Assembly: GCA_035325995.1 (NCBI GenBank)
Contig: DAOKYU010000022.1
Location: 1-12,554, forward strand
Direction: 5' to 3'
Source: Thermodesulfobacteriota bacterium
GTDB lineage: Bacteria > Desulfobacterota_D > UBA1144 > Nemesobacterales > UBA2774
DNA: 12,554 bases
In this document: positions 1 through 7,043 of the stretch, in pieces
Layout of the letters: each line of letters begins with the position of its first letter
How positions within the stretch are numbered: the stretch's first letter is position 1
The notes under the pieces: model-generated
Told to the model about the DNA's origin: nothing
The model's database searches: none
Seen by the model: only the letters and a program-made list of their open reading frames with translations
Made by a program: the position numbers and the translations under genes

Positions 1-87
1 AACCGACTCGGAAATCGACCAGTTCGCGATGAAGCAGCATTTTCTACAGACCGTCGGCCGAAAAACAACCGGTTGCGCGGACCTTCC
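1..87. other. Left flank; possible IS5-type element end
   Basis: This short flank precedes the first copy of the large repeat and is unrelated to the sequence preceding the second copy. Read on the minus strand from position 87 it begins GGAAGGTCCGC, which resembles the terminal inverted repeat style of IS5-group elements. The next four bases, at 88-91, are TTAG, which fits the YTAR target favoured by that group. Plus-strand frame 2 is also open from position 2 to a TAG at 89-91, so this could instead be the tail of an unrelated gene. Too little sequence is present to decide. Confidence 0.25.
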
Positions 88-162
88 TTAGGCGGGTCGT
101 CGAGCGCGGATAGTCGATTTCGTAAGTCGCGTTGACAAGTCTTCGCTGGCGACGTTGTCGTT

Positions 163-1257
163 TCAGATCTTTCCGAGCAGACTCATGAGGACGTGTTCGT
201 CGAGGGCTGGAGATCCTGGCTGATCCTTGATCACATAGAATCCTTTGGTATACATCGTTCGCGTCGGCTTTCCGGACCAATCGTCCCATCGATACAGGCC
301 GAATTTCTGGGGTATGTACGGCGCGTTGTTGTTGTAGTCATTTGGGCCATCGTGGCTGACGATTAGTTGCACGGGCCCGTTTCCGACTGCACGCCATATC
401 CGAACGTAGGGCTTCTGCGCAGCATCCCAATTCAGGCGCACCTTCATGACGAAGCGATGCCATTGCGTGGTCGAGGGCGCGCTCTCGCTCCACAGGGATT
501 TGCTTGGAGGGTTCGACGCGACGGTGGGCTGCCCGGAATCCCATCGCACCACGAATGAAATATCGTTATCGCCCGAGTACATTGACAGCGAGGATGGCAA
601 CCAGTTTTCACCGCTGTCCGGCACTTGGTGGAAATCCATAAGAGATGCACCGCCGTTGCCGCTGCCGAACATGTCGGGTTCGAACTTCACGGCGAATGCT
701 ATCCAGTAGTCGACGCCGCGCATTACCGTAGCGCCTTTGCTGCTCCAATCGGCGGAGATTTCGCTTCGGCGTGCCCCTACTGTGCCCCATGTCGGAAATG
801 CCTCGGCAATCCGGTGTCGGAACGCCGCCTTGGTCGGATCCAGGGGATCGGCCACCCTCGAGAGCGCGTAGTCGCTACCCAATCCGATGATCCCGGGTTC
901 CTGTACGTCGGCGAGAACCTGGTTTGGTCCAGACACCTGGGTGGCTGCGTTCCATTTGCGGCCTTCTGCGTACGTCTGGCGAGGATCGATCCAGTAGATG
1001 ACTCGCGAATCCCGGCTATCCGGTATTGCAGCAGTGTTGTCAGCACCGCTCGTCGACGGCGTATCTTTCGTTGCACTTGTGGCCGATTTCTGTGTCGTCG
1101 CCGTGGACCCCGTCAGCGCCGCGCTCTGGCTCTGCTCCACAGCTTGCGCAGTCGCCACGGGATCGACGTCAGAACCGCAGGCCGCCAACAGCATGGGCAT
1201 CAGGCAAGCGGTCAGCAGAGCTCCGCTCCGCAAGAACGTAAGCGTGAAGCTTGGCAT
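163..1257 (-). CDS. Lipoprotein of the heparin-lyase-like polysaccharide lyase family (copy 1)
   Basis: The protein has 364 residues. Residues 1-27 form a lipoprotein signal with an arginine at 10, a hydrophobic core, and a lipobox LAAC ending at Cys27. Gly28 at position +2 favours outer-membrane sorting. A low-complexity Ser/Thr/Ala linker covers about 28-85. The rest resembles the Polysacc_lyase (heparin lyase I-like, PF14099) jelly-roll fold: an ARRSE segment, YWIAFAVKF, MDFHQVPDSGE, a WHRFVMKV strand, and a C-terminal PQKFGLYRWDDW block. I chose this ATG because it gives a proper signal peptide and has GGAG eight bases upstream; the frame stays open to 1395, but the extra residues look non-coding. 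The likely role is cleavage or trimming of the uronate-containing polymer made by the neighbouring genes, although substrate and activity are inferred. The gene is transcribed away from the glycan genes and is duplicated at 11198-12292. Confidence 0.85.
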   Translation of the reverse strand: MPSFTLTFLRSGALLTACLMPMLLAACGSDVDPVATAQAVEQSQSAALTGSTATTQKSATSATKDTPSTSGADNTAAIPDSRDSRVIYWIDPRQTYAEGRKWNAATQVSGPNQVLADVQEPGIIGLGSDYALSRVADPLDPTKAAFRHRIAEAFPTWGTVGARRSEISADWSSKGATVMRGVDYWIAFAVKFEPDMFGSGNGGASLMDFHQVPDSGENWLPSSLSMYSGDNDISFVVRWDSGQPTVASNPPSKSLWSESAPSTTQWHRFVMKVRLNWDAAQKPYVRIWRAVGNGPVQLIVSHDGPNDYNNNAPYIPQKFGLYRWDDWSGKPTRTMYTKGFYVIKDQPGSPALDEHVLMSLLGKI

Positions 1258-1313
1258 GAAATTCGCTCCGTTTCGGGGTGTACTCTCATCGACGCGGGAA
1301 TCGCGACACGAGA

Positions 1314-1329
1314 TGTGACATCCGTCACG
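1314..1329. promoter_or_regulatory. CRP/Vfr-like site upstream of lyase copy 1
   Basis: The sequence reads TGTGA-N6-TCACG, matching nine of the ten half-site bases of the CRP consensus TGTGA-N6-TCACA. Its centre is about 64 bp upstream of the lyase start codon, a normal distance for a promoter-proximal regulator site. The same half-sites are kept in copy 2, where the only change (G1324 to A) falls in the spacer. No convincing -10 hexamer was found, so the role is a prediction. Confidence 0.4.
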
Positions 1330-1402
1330 GAAAGTAAAGAGTCGTGCGTCTGCCCAGTGCAGTGAATGGAGTAGCCGGTGTATACGACCCGACAAATGGC
1401 GG

Positions 1403-2004
1403 CGTTGACAGCGTGTCTCGGCGAGTGAAGGCGCATGCGGACATGGCAGACGTCCGCGACATAGTCACCAAGCGCGGGACGAAAGAAGAATGGTGTTAGC
1501 CGAAACGCCCGAATGGGTAGTTACCGACGAGGGCGAATAGATCTGGTGGCAGGCTTCATCTGGGCCCCCCGGATCTCAGATAGCGGATCGATCCCTCCGT
1601 CCAGACGCGCTTCGGTTTGCCTCGAGCGGCACTTGGACCGAAACCACGAAGGGCTTGAGCTTTGAGACGGTAGCAACAACCTGGCGCATAAGAGAGACTC
1701 TGTCAAACCTCCGTCACAGCGTACCGCCGGCATCCAGCAGCCAGGCAGAGGAGTGCAGTACTGCTTGAGAGGCACATCGGACTTCTTCGAACCCTGCATA
1801 CGCTGTACTTGGCAACTTAGTGAACAACCGCATAGGCCGGTGGTGAAGTCGAGACGTAGCATTGTGCTTACGCGGCTTGACCGACTCGGACGGCGATAGC
1901 CGTCTGGTTACGATACAGTCGGGTGTCCCAGGATCGGAACCCATGGGCCCCAACGCGTGCTCGGGTTCTTCCCTCCAACCATAGAGCTACTACCTAGTGT
2001 GCAG
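1403..2004. other. Intergenic region between divergent lyase and glycan genes
   Basis: These 600 bp separate the minus-strand lyase gene from the plus-strand glycan genes, so promoters for both directions should lie here or just inside the repeat. The first 30 bp or so show weak similarity to the region right of copy 2. I saw no recognisable protein fragment on either strand; the longest open frame (minus, 1521-1862) has no familiar motif and a cysteine- and arginine-rich composition typical of chance frames. A 17-codon frame starts at ATG 1443 but lacks a clear ribosome-binding site. No strong -35/-10 pair was found. A small hairpin at 1889-1904 is listed separately. Confidence 0.5.
1889..1904. 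promoter_or_regulatory. Small inverted repeat upstream of first glycosyltransferase
   Basis: GACGGC-GATA-GCCGTC is a perfect six-base stem with a four-base loop, about 100 bp before the glycosyltransferase start. It is not followed by a T run, so it is not an intrinsic terminator. It could be an operator, a leader hairpin or chance. Confidence 0.2.
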
Positions 2005-3078
2005 ATGGATACAGTCGTGCTTCTGGGACCGAACCTTGCGACTATCAGCGGGATCAGTACGCACCTGAATCATCTGCTTAGTTCACGCCTTGCACGAGAG
2101 TATAGGTTGCTTCATTTTCAGGTAGGAAGCGAAGGCCGACGCGAATCGTTTGTTGACCGACTCTTGCGATATGCCGTTTCGCCGTACCAGTTCTGGAGCT
2201 TCCTTCGGCGTAATCGACCGACGATCGTCCATATCAATACGGCCATGGTTCCGAAGGCATACTGGCGTGACCTTGCCTACGTCGCTGTCTCGAAGTCCGT
2301 CGGTTCGAAGGTCATCTATCAGGTACACGGAGGATCCGCACCGCTCGAATTCTTCCGTGCCCGCCGGTTACCGACTGCTTTTCTGAAAGCCACACTTCGG
2401 ATGTCGGATGCGATCGTTCTTCTTTCGGAGATCGACCGCAGGGACTACCTCGCGTTCGACCCCGGCCTCCCGTTGCGGGTCGTCCCCAACGCCATCGAGA
2501 TGGTCGAATCCTCCGTGAGGAAGACCCGCAGGCCTGAAGTACCGTTGCGCTTAGTCTACATTGGGCGTCTGGTGTCGGCCAAAGGGATCTTCGAAGTGGT
2601 GGAGGCCCTTGCATTGCTACGGGCAGAGGGGATCGATGCAAACATGGTCTTCGCCGGTAGCGGCGAGGATGAGCAGAGACTTCGAGCGCGGGTAAATGAG
2701 TTAGGGCTCGACGATCGAGTGGAGTTCAGGGGCGTGGTCAGCGGACGTGATAAAGACGCACTTTGGGAGGCGTCAGACGTGTTCGTCTTCCCCAGCCACC
2801 GTGAGGGCTTGCCATACGCACTTCTCGAAAGCATGGCCGCGCGGACCGTGCCTGTAGTCTGTCCGGTGGGAGCGATACCGGAGGTCATGCAAGATGGCCG
2901 AGAAGGATTGTTCGTACCGCCGAATGACCCAGTACGGTTGGCTGACGCCATTAGGCATCTCCACGAGAACCGAGCAGCGCTAGACGTCCTGGGAGAAGCG
3001 GGACGTTCGAGGGTGGCCGCGCGATACACCGTGAACCGGCTTGCGGACGCTTTTGAAAAGATCTATCAGGAGATCTAG
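2005..3078 (+). CDS. Glycosyltransferase family 4 (GT-B fold)
   Basis: This 357-residue protein fits the usual GT4 length. The N-terminal Rossmann-like acceptor half opens with VVLLGPN and the GIST-type glycine loop at about 8-18, then an HVHG-like QVHGG segment at 106-110. A linker with VVPNAIE at 159-165 leads to the donor half, with YIGRLVSAKG at 185-194 and the EX7E motif (E267 to E275 in REGLPYALLE), followed by the nucleotide-sugar loop GLFVPPND. It should retain configuration while moving a sugar from a nucleotide donor to a lipid-linked acceptor at the inner face of the cytoplasmic membrane. Sugar specificity cannot be read. I chose ATG 2005 because the family core starts there; an in-frame GTG at 1957 would add 16 residues, and neither start has a good ribosome-binding site. 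The stop lies 7 bp before the next gene, which suggests an operon. Confidence 0.85.
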   Translation: MDTVVLLGPNLATISGISTHLNHLLSSRLAREYRLLHFQVGSEGRRESFVDRLLRYAVSPYQFWSFLRRNRPTIVHINTAMVPKAYWRDLAYVAVSKSVGSKVIYQVHGGSAPLEFFRARRLPTAFLKATLRMSDAIVLLSEIDRRDYLAFDPGLPLRVVPNAIEMVESSVRKTRRPEVPLRLVYIGRLVSAKGIFEVVEALALLRAEGIDANMVFAGSGEDEQRLRARVNELGLDDRVEFRGVVSGRDKDALWEASDVFVFPSHREGLPYALLESMAARTVPVVCPVGAIPEVMQDGREGLFVPPNDPVRLADAIRHLHENRAALDVLGEAGRSRVAARYTVNRLADAFEKIYQEI

Positions 3079-3085
3079 GGCACTT

Positions 3086-4960
3086 ATGTGCGGTATCGCT
3101 GGATTCATCGTTCCCGCGCGGTCGGTAGATGTTGATAGTGCTTTACGCCAGATGGCAGGAGCAATCGCGCATCGAGGCCCTGACGACGAGGGATTCTTCC
3201 GCATGGCAACGAGGGAAGGAGACCGCGAGATCGGTCTTGCTCATCGACGACTCTCGATCATCGACCTGACTACTGGACGTCAACCGCTTGGCAACGAAAC
3301 GGGGAGCGTGCAGATTGTCTTCAATGGGGAGATCTACAACTTCGAAGCATTGCGCGACGAACTCACGAGATGCGGCCATTCCTTCAGAACGAGTTCGGAC
3401 ACTGAGACTATCGTCCATGCGTACGAAGAATGGGGTACTGACTGCGTCGACCGCTTTCGGGGAATGTTCGCGTTCGCGATCTGGGATAGTGACCGGAGCC
3501 GCTTGTTTCTTGCGCGTGACCGCTTTGGCAAGAAACCTCTCTTTCTTTACGAACGTGATGGGCGCCTGCTGTTCGGTTCGGAGGTGAAGGCACTGCTTGC
3601 CTTCCCGGGCGTCACGCCAGAAGTGGATCGGAGTTCGATCGTCGACTACCTTGCGTATCGTTACGTGCCGGGGCCTGCGACGTTGTTTCGCAATATCCGG
3701 AAACTGATGCCGGGATGCGTTGCCGTCTGGGAGCGTGGCAGACTTATCGAGCGGCGGTACTACCGTCCTCCGGATCATCAGGCCTTGTCCGCTGCTTCGG
3801 AGCCGGAAGGCGATATCGTAGGGGAATTCATAGCCCAACTCGACGAGGCAGTCAGGGTTCGAATGATCTCCGACGTTCCGTTTGGTGCGTTCTTGTCAGG
3901 CGGGATAGACTCATCGGCCGTCGTGGCGCTGATGTCGCGGCATTCGGGGCGACCAATTAAGACGTTTTCTGTCGGTTTTTCCGAGGCCGCCTATAGTGAG
4001 TTGTGCTACGCAAGGTCGATTGCGGAGCAATTCGGGACGGATCACCATGAGCTGACCGTTTCGGAAGGCCACTTGATCGAGTATCTGCCAACGCTCATAC
4101 GTTTTCGTGATGCACCAGTGGCCGAGCCATCGGATATTCCGATCTATCTTCTTTCTTGCGAAGCTCGGCGAACGGTCAAGATGGTTCTGACCGGCGAAGG
4201 ATCTGACGAATTCCTCGGTGGATATCCGAAGCATGTCTATGAGGGTTTCGCCGAGGCGTATCAACGTGTTCCGTCCCTGCTGCGTCGAAAGTTGCTCGAA
4301 CCTCTTGTCGCGGCATTACCGTACCGTTTTCACCGCGCCAAGACGGCAATTGCCGCTTTGGGTCTTGACCAAAGAACGGAACGGATGATCCGTTGGTTTG
4401 GGGCTCTGTCACCTCGGCAGCGATTGGATTTGCTTTCGGTCGAGCACGTCGGCTATGGCTCCTCGAGAGGCGTTCAGTTCGAAGTCGAACCGGGGAATTC
4501 GGCATTGCGATCGATCCTTTATTTTGATCAGACTAGCTGGCTTCCGGATAATTTGCTGGAACGTGGGGATCGCATGACGATGGCGGCGTCGATTGAAGCC
4601 CGAATGCCGTTTATGGATCACCACCTCGCAGGCTTCGTCTCGCGGTTACCGGATCGATGGCGAGTCGACGGACGCATAACCAAGAACATTCTACGACAAG
4701 CAATGACGCGTCTCCTCCCGCCCCACATTCTCGAACGTCCAAAGGTTGGGTTCAGAGTTCCCGTCAACAAATGGTTTCGAGGTCCGATGCGGGAGTATCT
4801 CCACGACCATCTTCTGGGCGCGGCATCGCGAACCCGAGATTACTATCGACACCGGGAACTCGCGCGCATCTTCGCCGAACATGTCCGGGGGCAACAGAAC
4901 CACGAAAAGTTGCTTTGGACGCTGCTCACGCTCGAAATCTGGCATCGGGAATACTACTGA
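3086..4960 (+). CDS. AsnB-type glutamine-dependent amidotransferase
   Basis: The 624-residue protein is of normal length for glutamine-hydrolysing asparagine synthetases. The start at ATG 3086 leaves Cys2 (MCGIAGF) as the N-terminal nucleophile of the glutaminase domain (about 2-190), with RGPDDEG at 30-36 and FNGEIYN at 79-85. The synthetase domain (about 240-620) has the ATP pyrophosphatase loop SGGIDSS at 271-277 and GEGSDE at 370-375. AGGAGA at 3068-3073, inside the end of the preceding gene, can act as the ribosome-binding site. A longer frame from 3041 would bury the catalytic cysteine and is rejected. In surface-glycan loci such enzymes, for example WbpS of Pseudomonas, are thought to amidate uronic acid carboxyls instead of aspartate. 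With AlgD nearby, a mannuronate-type substrate is a reasonable inference. Free asparagine synthesis remains possible. Confidence 0.88.
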   Translation: MCGIAGFIVPARSVDVDSALRQMAGAIAHRGPDDEGFFRMATREGDREIGLAHRRLSIIDLTTGRQPLGNETGSVQIVFNGEIYNFEALRDELTRCGHSFRTSSDTETIVHAYEEWGTDCVDRFRGMFAFAIWDSDRSRLFLARDRFGKKPLFLYERDGRLLFGSEVKALLAFPGVTPEVDRSSIVDYLAYRYVPGPATLFRNIRKLMPGCVAVWERGRLIERRYYRPPDHQALSAASEPEGDIVGEFIAQLDEAVRVRMISDVPFGAFLSGGIDSSAVVALMSRHSGRPIKTFSVGFSEAAYSELCYARSIAEQFGTDHHELTVSEGHLIEYLPTLIRFRDAPVAEPSDIPIYLLSCEARRTVKMVLTGEGSDEFLGGYPKHVYEGFAEAYQRVPSLLRRKLLEPLVAALPYRFHRAKTAIAALGLDQRTERMIRWFGALSPRQRLDLLSVEHVGYGSSRGVQFEVEPGNSALRSILYFDQTSWLPDNLLERGDRMTMAASIEARMPFMDHHLAGFVSRLPDRWRVDGRITKNILRQAMTRLLPPHILERPKVGFRVPVNKWFRGPMREYLHDHLLGAASRTRDYYRHRELARIFAEHVRGQQNHEKLLWTLLTLEIWHREYY

Positions 4961-5020
4961 GCGTACGTTCCGACGTCCACGAATCACAGGTGATTCCAGT
5001 GGTAGTTCGGGAGGTTTTCA

Positions 5021-7009
5021 ATGAACGCGTCGTCTATATCATGGAAGCTCAACCGGCTACGCTCCATGAGCTTGCCAGAGTTGTTCTATAGAACACGGCA
5101 GAGTCTACGGGGGTTCGCGGAGGGTTCGGTCGGGCTTGGCTTGGCGCGGGAGACTCCGCCACGGGGTTCGCCGGGCGCTCGCTGGCTGCCGCGACTGCCG
5201 AATGCTATCGACCCGGTGCCTTATGTCACGCGCGCGGATTCTGTTTTGGCGGGTCGCTTCACGCTCTTCGCACTGAGGGATCTTGACCTGGGATTTCCTC
5301 CGCAATGGAATCGAGATCCCAAGACCGGTGTGGTTGTCCCTCTGGTGTTTGGCAAAGCGATTGACTATCGGGATGAACAACTTGTCGGCGACATCAAGTA
5401 TTTGTGGGAGCTCAACCGACATCTGGATCTCGTGACTCTGGCACAAGCATGGCATTTGACAGGCGAATCACGATTCTTCGAAGGATGTCGCGCACTACTT
5501 GATTCGTGGTTCGTACAGTGTCCGTATCCACTCGGGCCGAACTGGACGAGCTCGCTCGAACACGGCCTTCGTCTCGTGAATTGGGCTTTTGCCTGGCAAC
5601 TCCTGGGCGGGGAATCGTCGGGTTTGTTCGAAGACGATTTAGGACAAGTATTCCGCCAGCGATGGTTACGCAGCGTGCATCAGCATTGCCACTTCATCAA
5701 AGGTCATCTGTCTCGTTACTCGTCGGCGAACAATCACTTGATGGGCGAGTTGATGGGCCTCTTGGTCGGCTCACTAACGTGGCCGATGTGGTCCGAATCG
5801 AAGCGATGGCGCGACTTCGCGCACCGCGAGTTCGCCGAGCAGGCGATGCTTCAGACGACAGATGATGGTGTAAATCGTGAGCAAGCGATCTACTACCACC
5901 ACGAAGTCATGGACATGATGCTGGTCTGCGGCCTGGTTACGCAAGCGAATGGGGTCGACTTTGACGCTCGCTATTGGGAGCGGCTAGAGCACATGGCGGA
6001 GTTCGTCGCGGCGCTTATGGATCGGGCCGGCAACGTGCCCATGATTGGAGACGCTGATGATGCGCGCATCGTGCGGCTAGACCCATCCGATGCGTTCGAT
6101 CCTTATCGCTCGCTCTTGTCCACGACTGCGGTGCTGTTTGAGCGTGGTGATCTCAAGGCCAAAGCGGGGGTGTGCGATGACAAGACAGTCTGGCTCCTCG
6201 GAGAGTCAGCGAATGAGCTCTTCGACGCGCTGCCGGCCACTTCGGATTACCCGCTGCCGTGGGCATTTCCGGAAGGCGGCTACTATCTTTTCGGCGCTCG
6301 CAGGGGTGAGCCAACCGAGATCCTTGCCTGCGTCGACTGCGGGCCGATCGGTTACCTGTCGATTTCGGGGCATGGACATGCCGATGCCCTATCGATGACT
6401 CTGTCTGCCGGAGGGGTCCCACTCCTCATCGACCCAGGCACCTTTGCCTATCACACGCAACGGGGGTGGCGAGACTACTTCCGGTCCACGTTCGCTCACA
6501 ATACGGTGTGCGTCGATGGTCAGGATCAGTCAGTGAGCGGTGGTAGCTTCATGTGGCTGGATAAGGCAACCAGCCGTTGCATCGTTGCTGAATGGAGTGA
6601 AACGCACCAGCGGTTTGTGGGTGAGCACGACGGATACTGCCGCTTGGCGGATCCAGTCGTCCATCGACGCAGTATCGACTTTGATGTCTCGCTCGATGAG
6701 TTCATCGTTGAAGATCTGATTGATTGTCGAGGGAACCATGAAGCGCAGTTGTGTTGGCATTTCTCCGAACATTGCGATGTCACGGTCACTGACGCAGTGG
6801 TCCACGCACGCATCGGAAATGTGACTCTTAAACTCGCCGTCGAGGGTAATGCGTCGCCACCGAAGATTCTTCGTGGACAGATCAATCCGCCTGCGGGGTG
6901 GATCTCTCGAAGCTACGATACGAAGCTACCGTCTGCAACGGCGATGTGGAATATTTCCGTACAAGGGCCGACCCGATTCACGACACTCTTGACGGTCGGC
7001 TTTCGTTAA
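5021..7009 (+). CDS. Heparinase II/III-family protein
   Basis: This 662-residue protein has the heparinase II/III plan: a helical toroid N-terminal half (about 75-390) and a C-terminal beta-sandwich (about 410-660). Candidate active-site positions, by analogy with PL15/PL17/PL21 lyases, are Asn238-His239 (ANNHL), Tyr291 or Tyr292 (QAIYYHHE), and His451 or His453 in GHGHADALS. The N-terminus (RLRSMSLPELFYRTRQ) is charged and lacks a signal peptide. This is common for homologues in exopolysaccharide loci, and makes its site of action unclear. GGGAGG at 5009-5014 lies six bases before the ATG, a strong ribosome-binding site. It follows the amidotransferase by 60 bp and precedes algD by 34 bp, as in an operon. 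The likely role is eliminative cleavage or editing of a uronate-containing chain. An alternative is a non-lyase role in chain-length control. Confidence 0.85.
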   Translation: MNASSISWKLNRLRSMSLPELFYRTRQSLRGFAEGSVGLGLARETPPRGSPGARWLPRLPNAIDPVPYVTRADSVLAGRFTLFALRDLDLGFPPQWNRDPKTGVVVPLVFGKAIDYRDEQLVGDIKYLWELNRHLDLVTLAQAWHLTGESRFFEGCRALLDSWFVQCPYPLGPNWTSSLEHGLRLVNWAFAWQLLGGESSGLFEDDLGQVFRQRWLRSVHQHCHFIKGHLSRYSSANNHLMGELMGLLVGSLTWPMWSESKRWRDFAHREFAEQAMLQTTDDGVNREQAIYYHHEVMDMMLVCGLVTQANGVDFDARYWERLEHMAEFVAALMDRAGNVPMIGDADDARIVRLDPSDAFDPYRSLLSTTAVLFERGDLKAKAGVCDDKTVWLLGESANELFDALPATSDYPLPWAFPEGGYYLFGARRGEPTEILACVDCGPIGYLSISGHGHADALSMTLSAGGVPLLIDPGTFAYHTQRGWRDYFRSTFAHNTVCVDGQDQSVSGGSFMWLDKATSRCIVAEWSETHQRFVGEHDGYCRLADPVVHRRSIDFDVSLDEFIVEDLIDCRGNHEAQLCWHFSEHCDVTVTDAVVHARIGNVTLKLAVEGNASPPKILRGQINPPAGWISRSYDTKLPSATAMWNISVQGPTRFTTLLTVGFR

Positions 7010-7043
7010 AACGGGGCAAGAGCCCTGCTCTTCTGGAGCGCAA

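Larger units (their letters stand above)
88..1402. repeat. Large direct repeat, copy 1 (lyase block)
   Basis: This block of about 1.3 kb recurs in the same orientation at 11123-12437, a constant offset of 11,035 bp. The left edge is sharp: position 87 is C and its counterpart 11122 is G. From 88 to 1323 I found no difference between the copies. Between 1324 and 1402 there are five substitutions, at 1324, 1332, 1350, 1376 and 1387. Beyond 1402 only patchy similarity remains for about 30 bp. The block holds one complete minus-strand lipoprotein gene with its upstream region and about 75 bp of downstream sequence. It is not itself an insertion sequence, since no transposase or paired terminal repeats are visible. 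Confidence 0.95.

Noticed and set aside
625..1365. 246-codon open frame on the plus strand opposite the lyase gene (repeated at 11660-12400)
   Set aside because: It is cysteine- and arginine-rich, matches no family and lies fully antisense to a well-supported gene; its repetition only reflects the duplicated block.
1258..1395. Upstream extension of the first lyase gene to a start at 1395 (and to 12457 in copy 2)
   Set aside because: It would place 46 or 55 polar residues before the signal peptide, differs between the copies, and lacks the ribosome-binding site seen at 1257 and 12292.
1881..1890. Shared ACCGACTCGGA word near positions 2-12 and 1880-1890
   Set aside because: It is only 11 bp with no extension on either side; chance is sufficient.
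1877..1916. TTGACC with a downstream TACGAT as a promoter for the glycan operon
   Set aside because: The spacer is 26 bp, too long for a sigma-70 promoter.
3041..3085. Longer amidotransferase start at 3041
   Set aside because: It would bury Cys2, which must be N-terminal after methionine removal, and would overlap the preceding gene by 38 bp.
3143..3838. 231-codon minus-strand frame inside the amidotransferase gene
   Set aside because: It is antisense to a gene with intact catalytic motifs and shows no recognisable domain.
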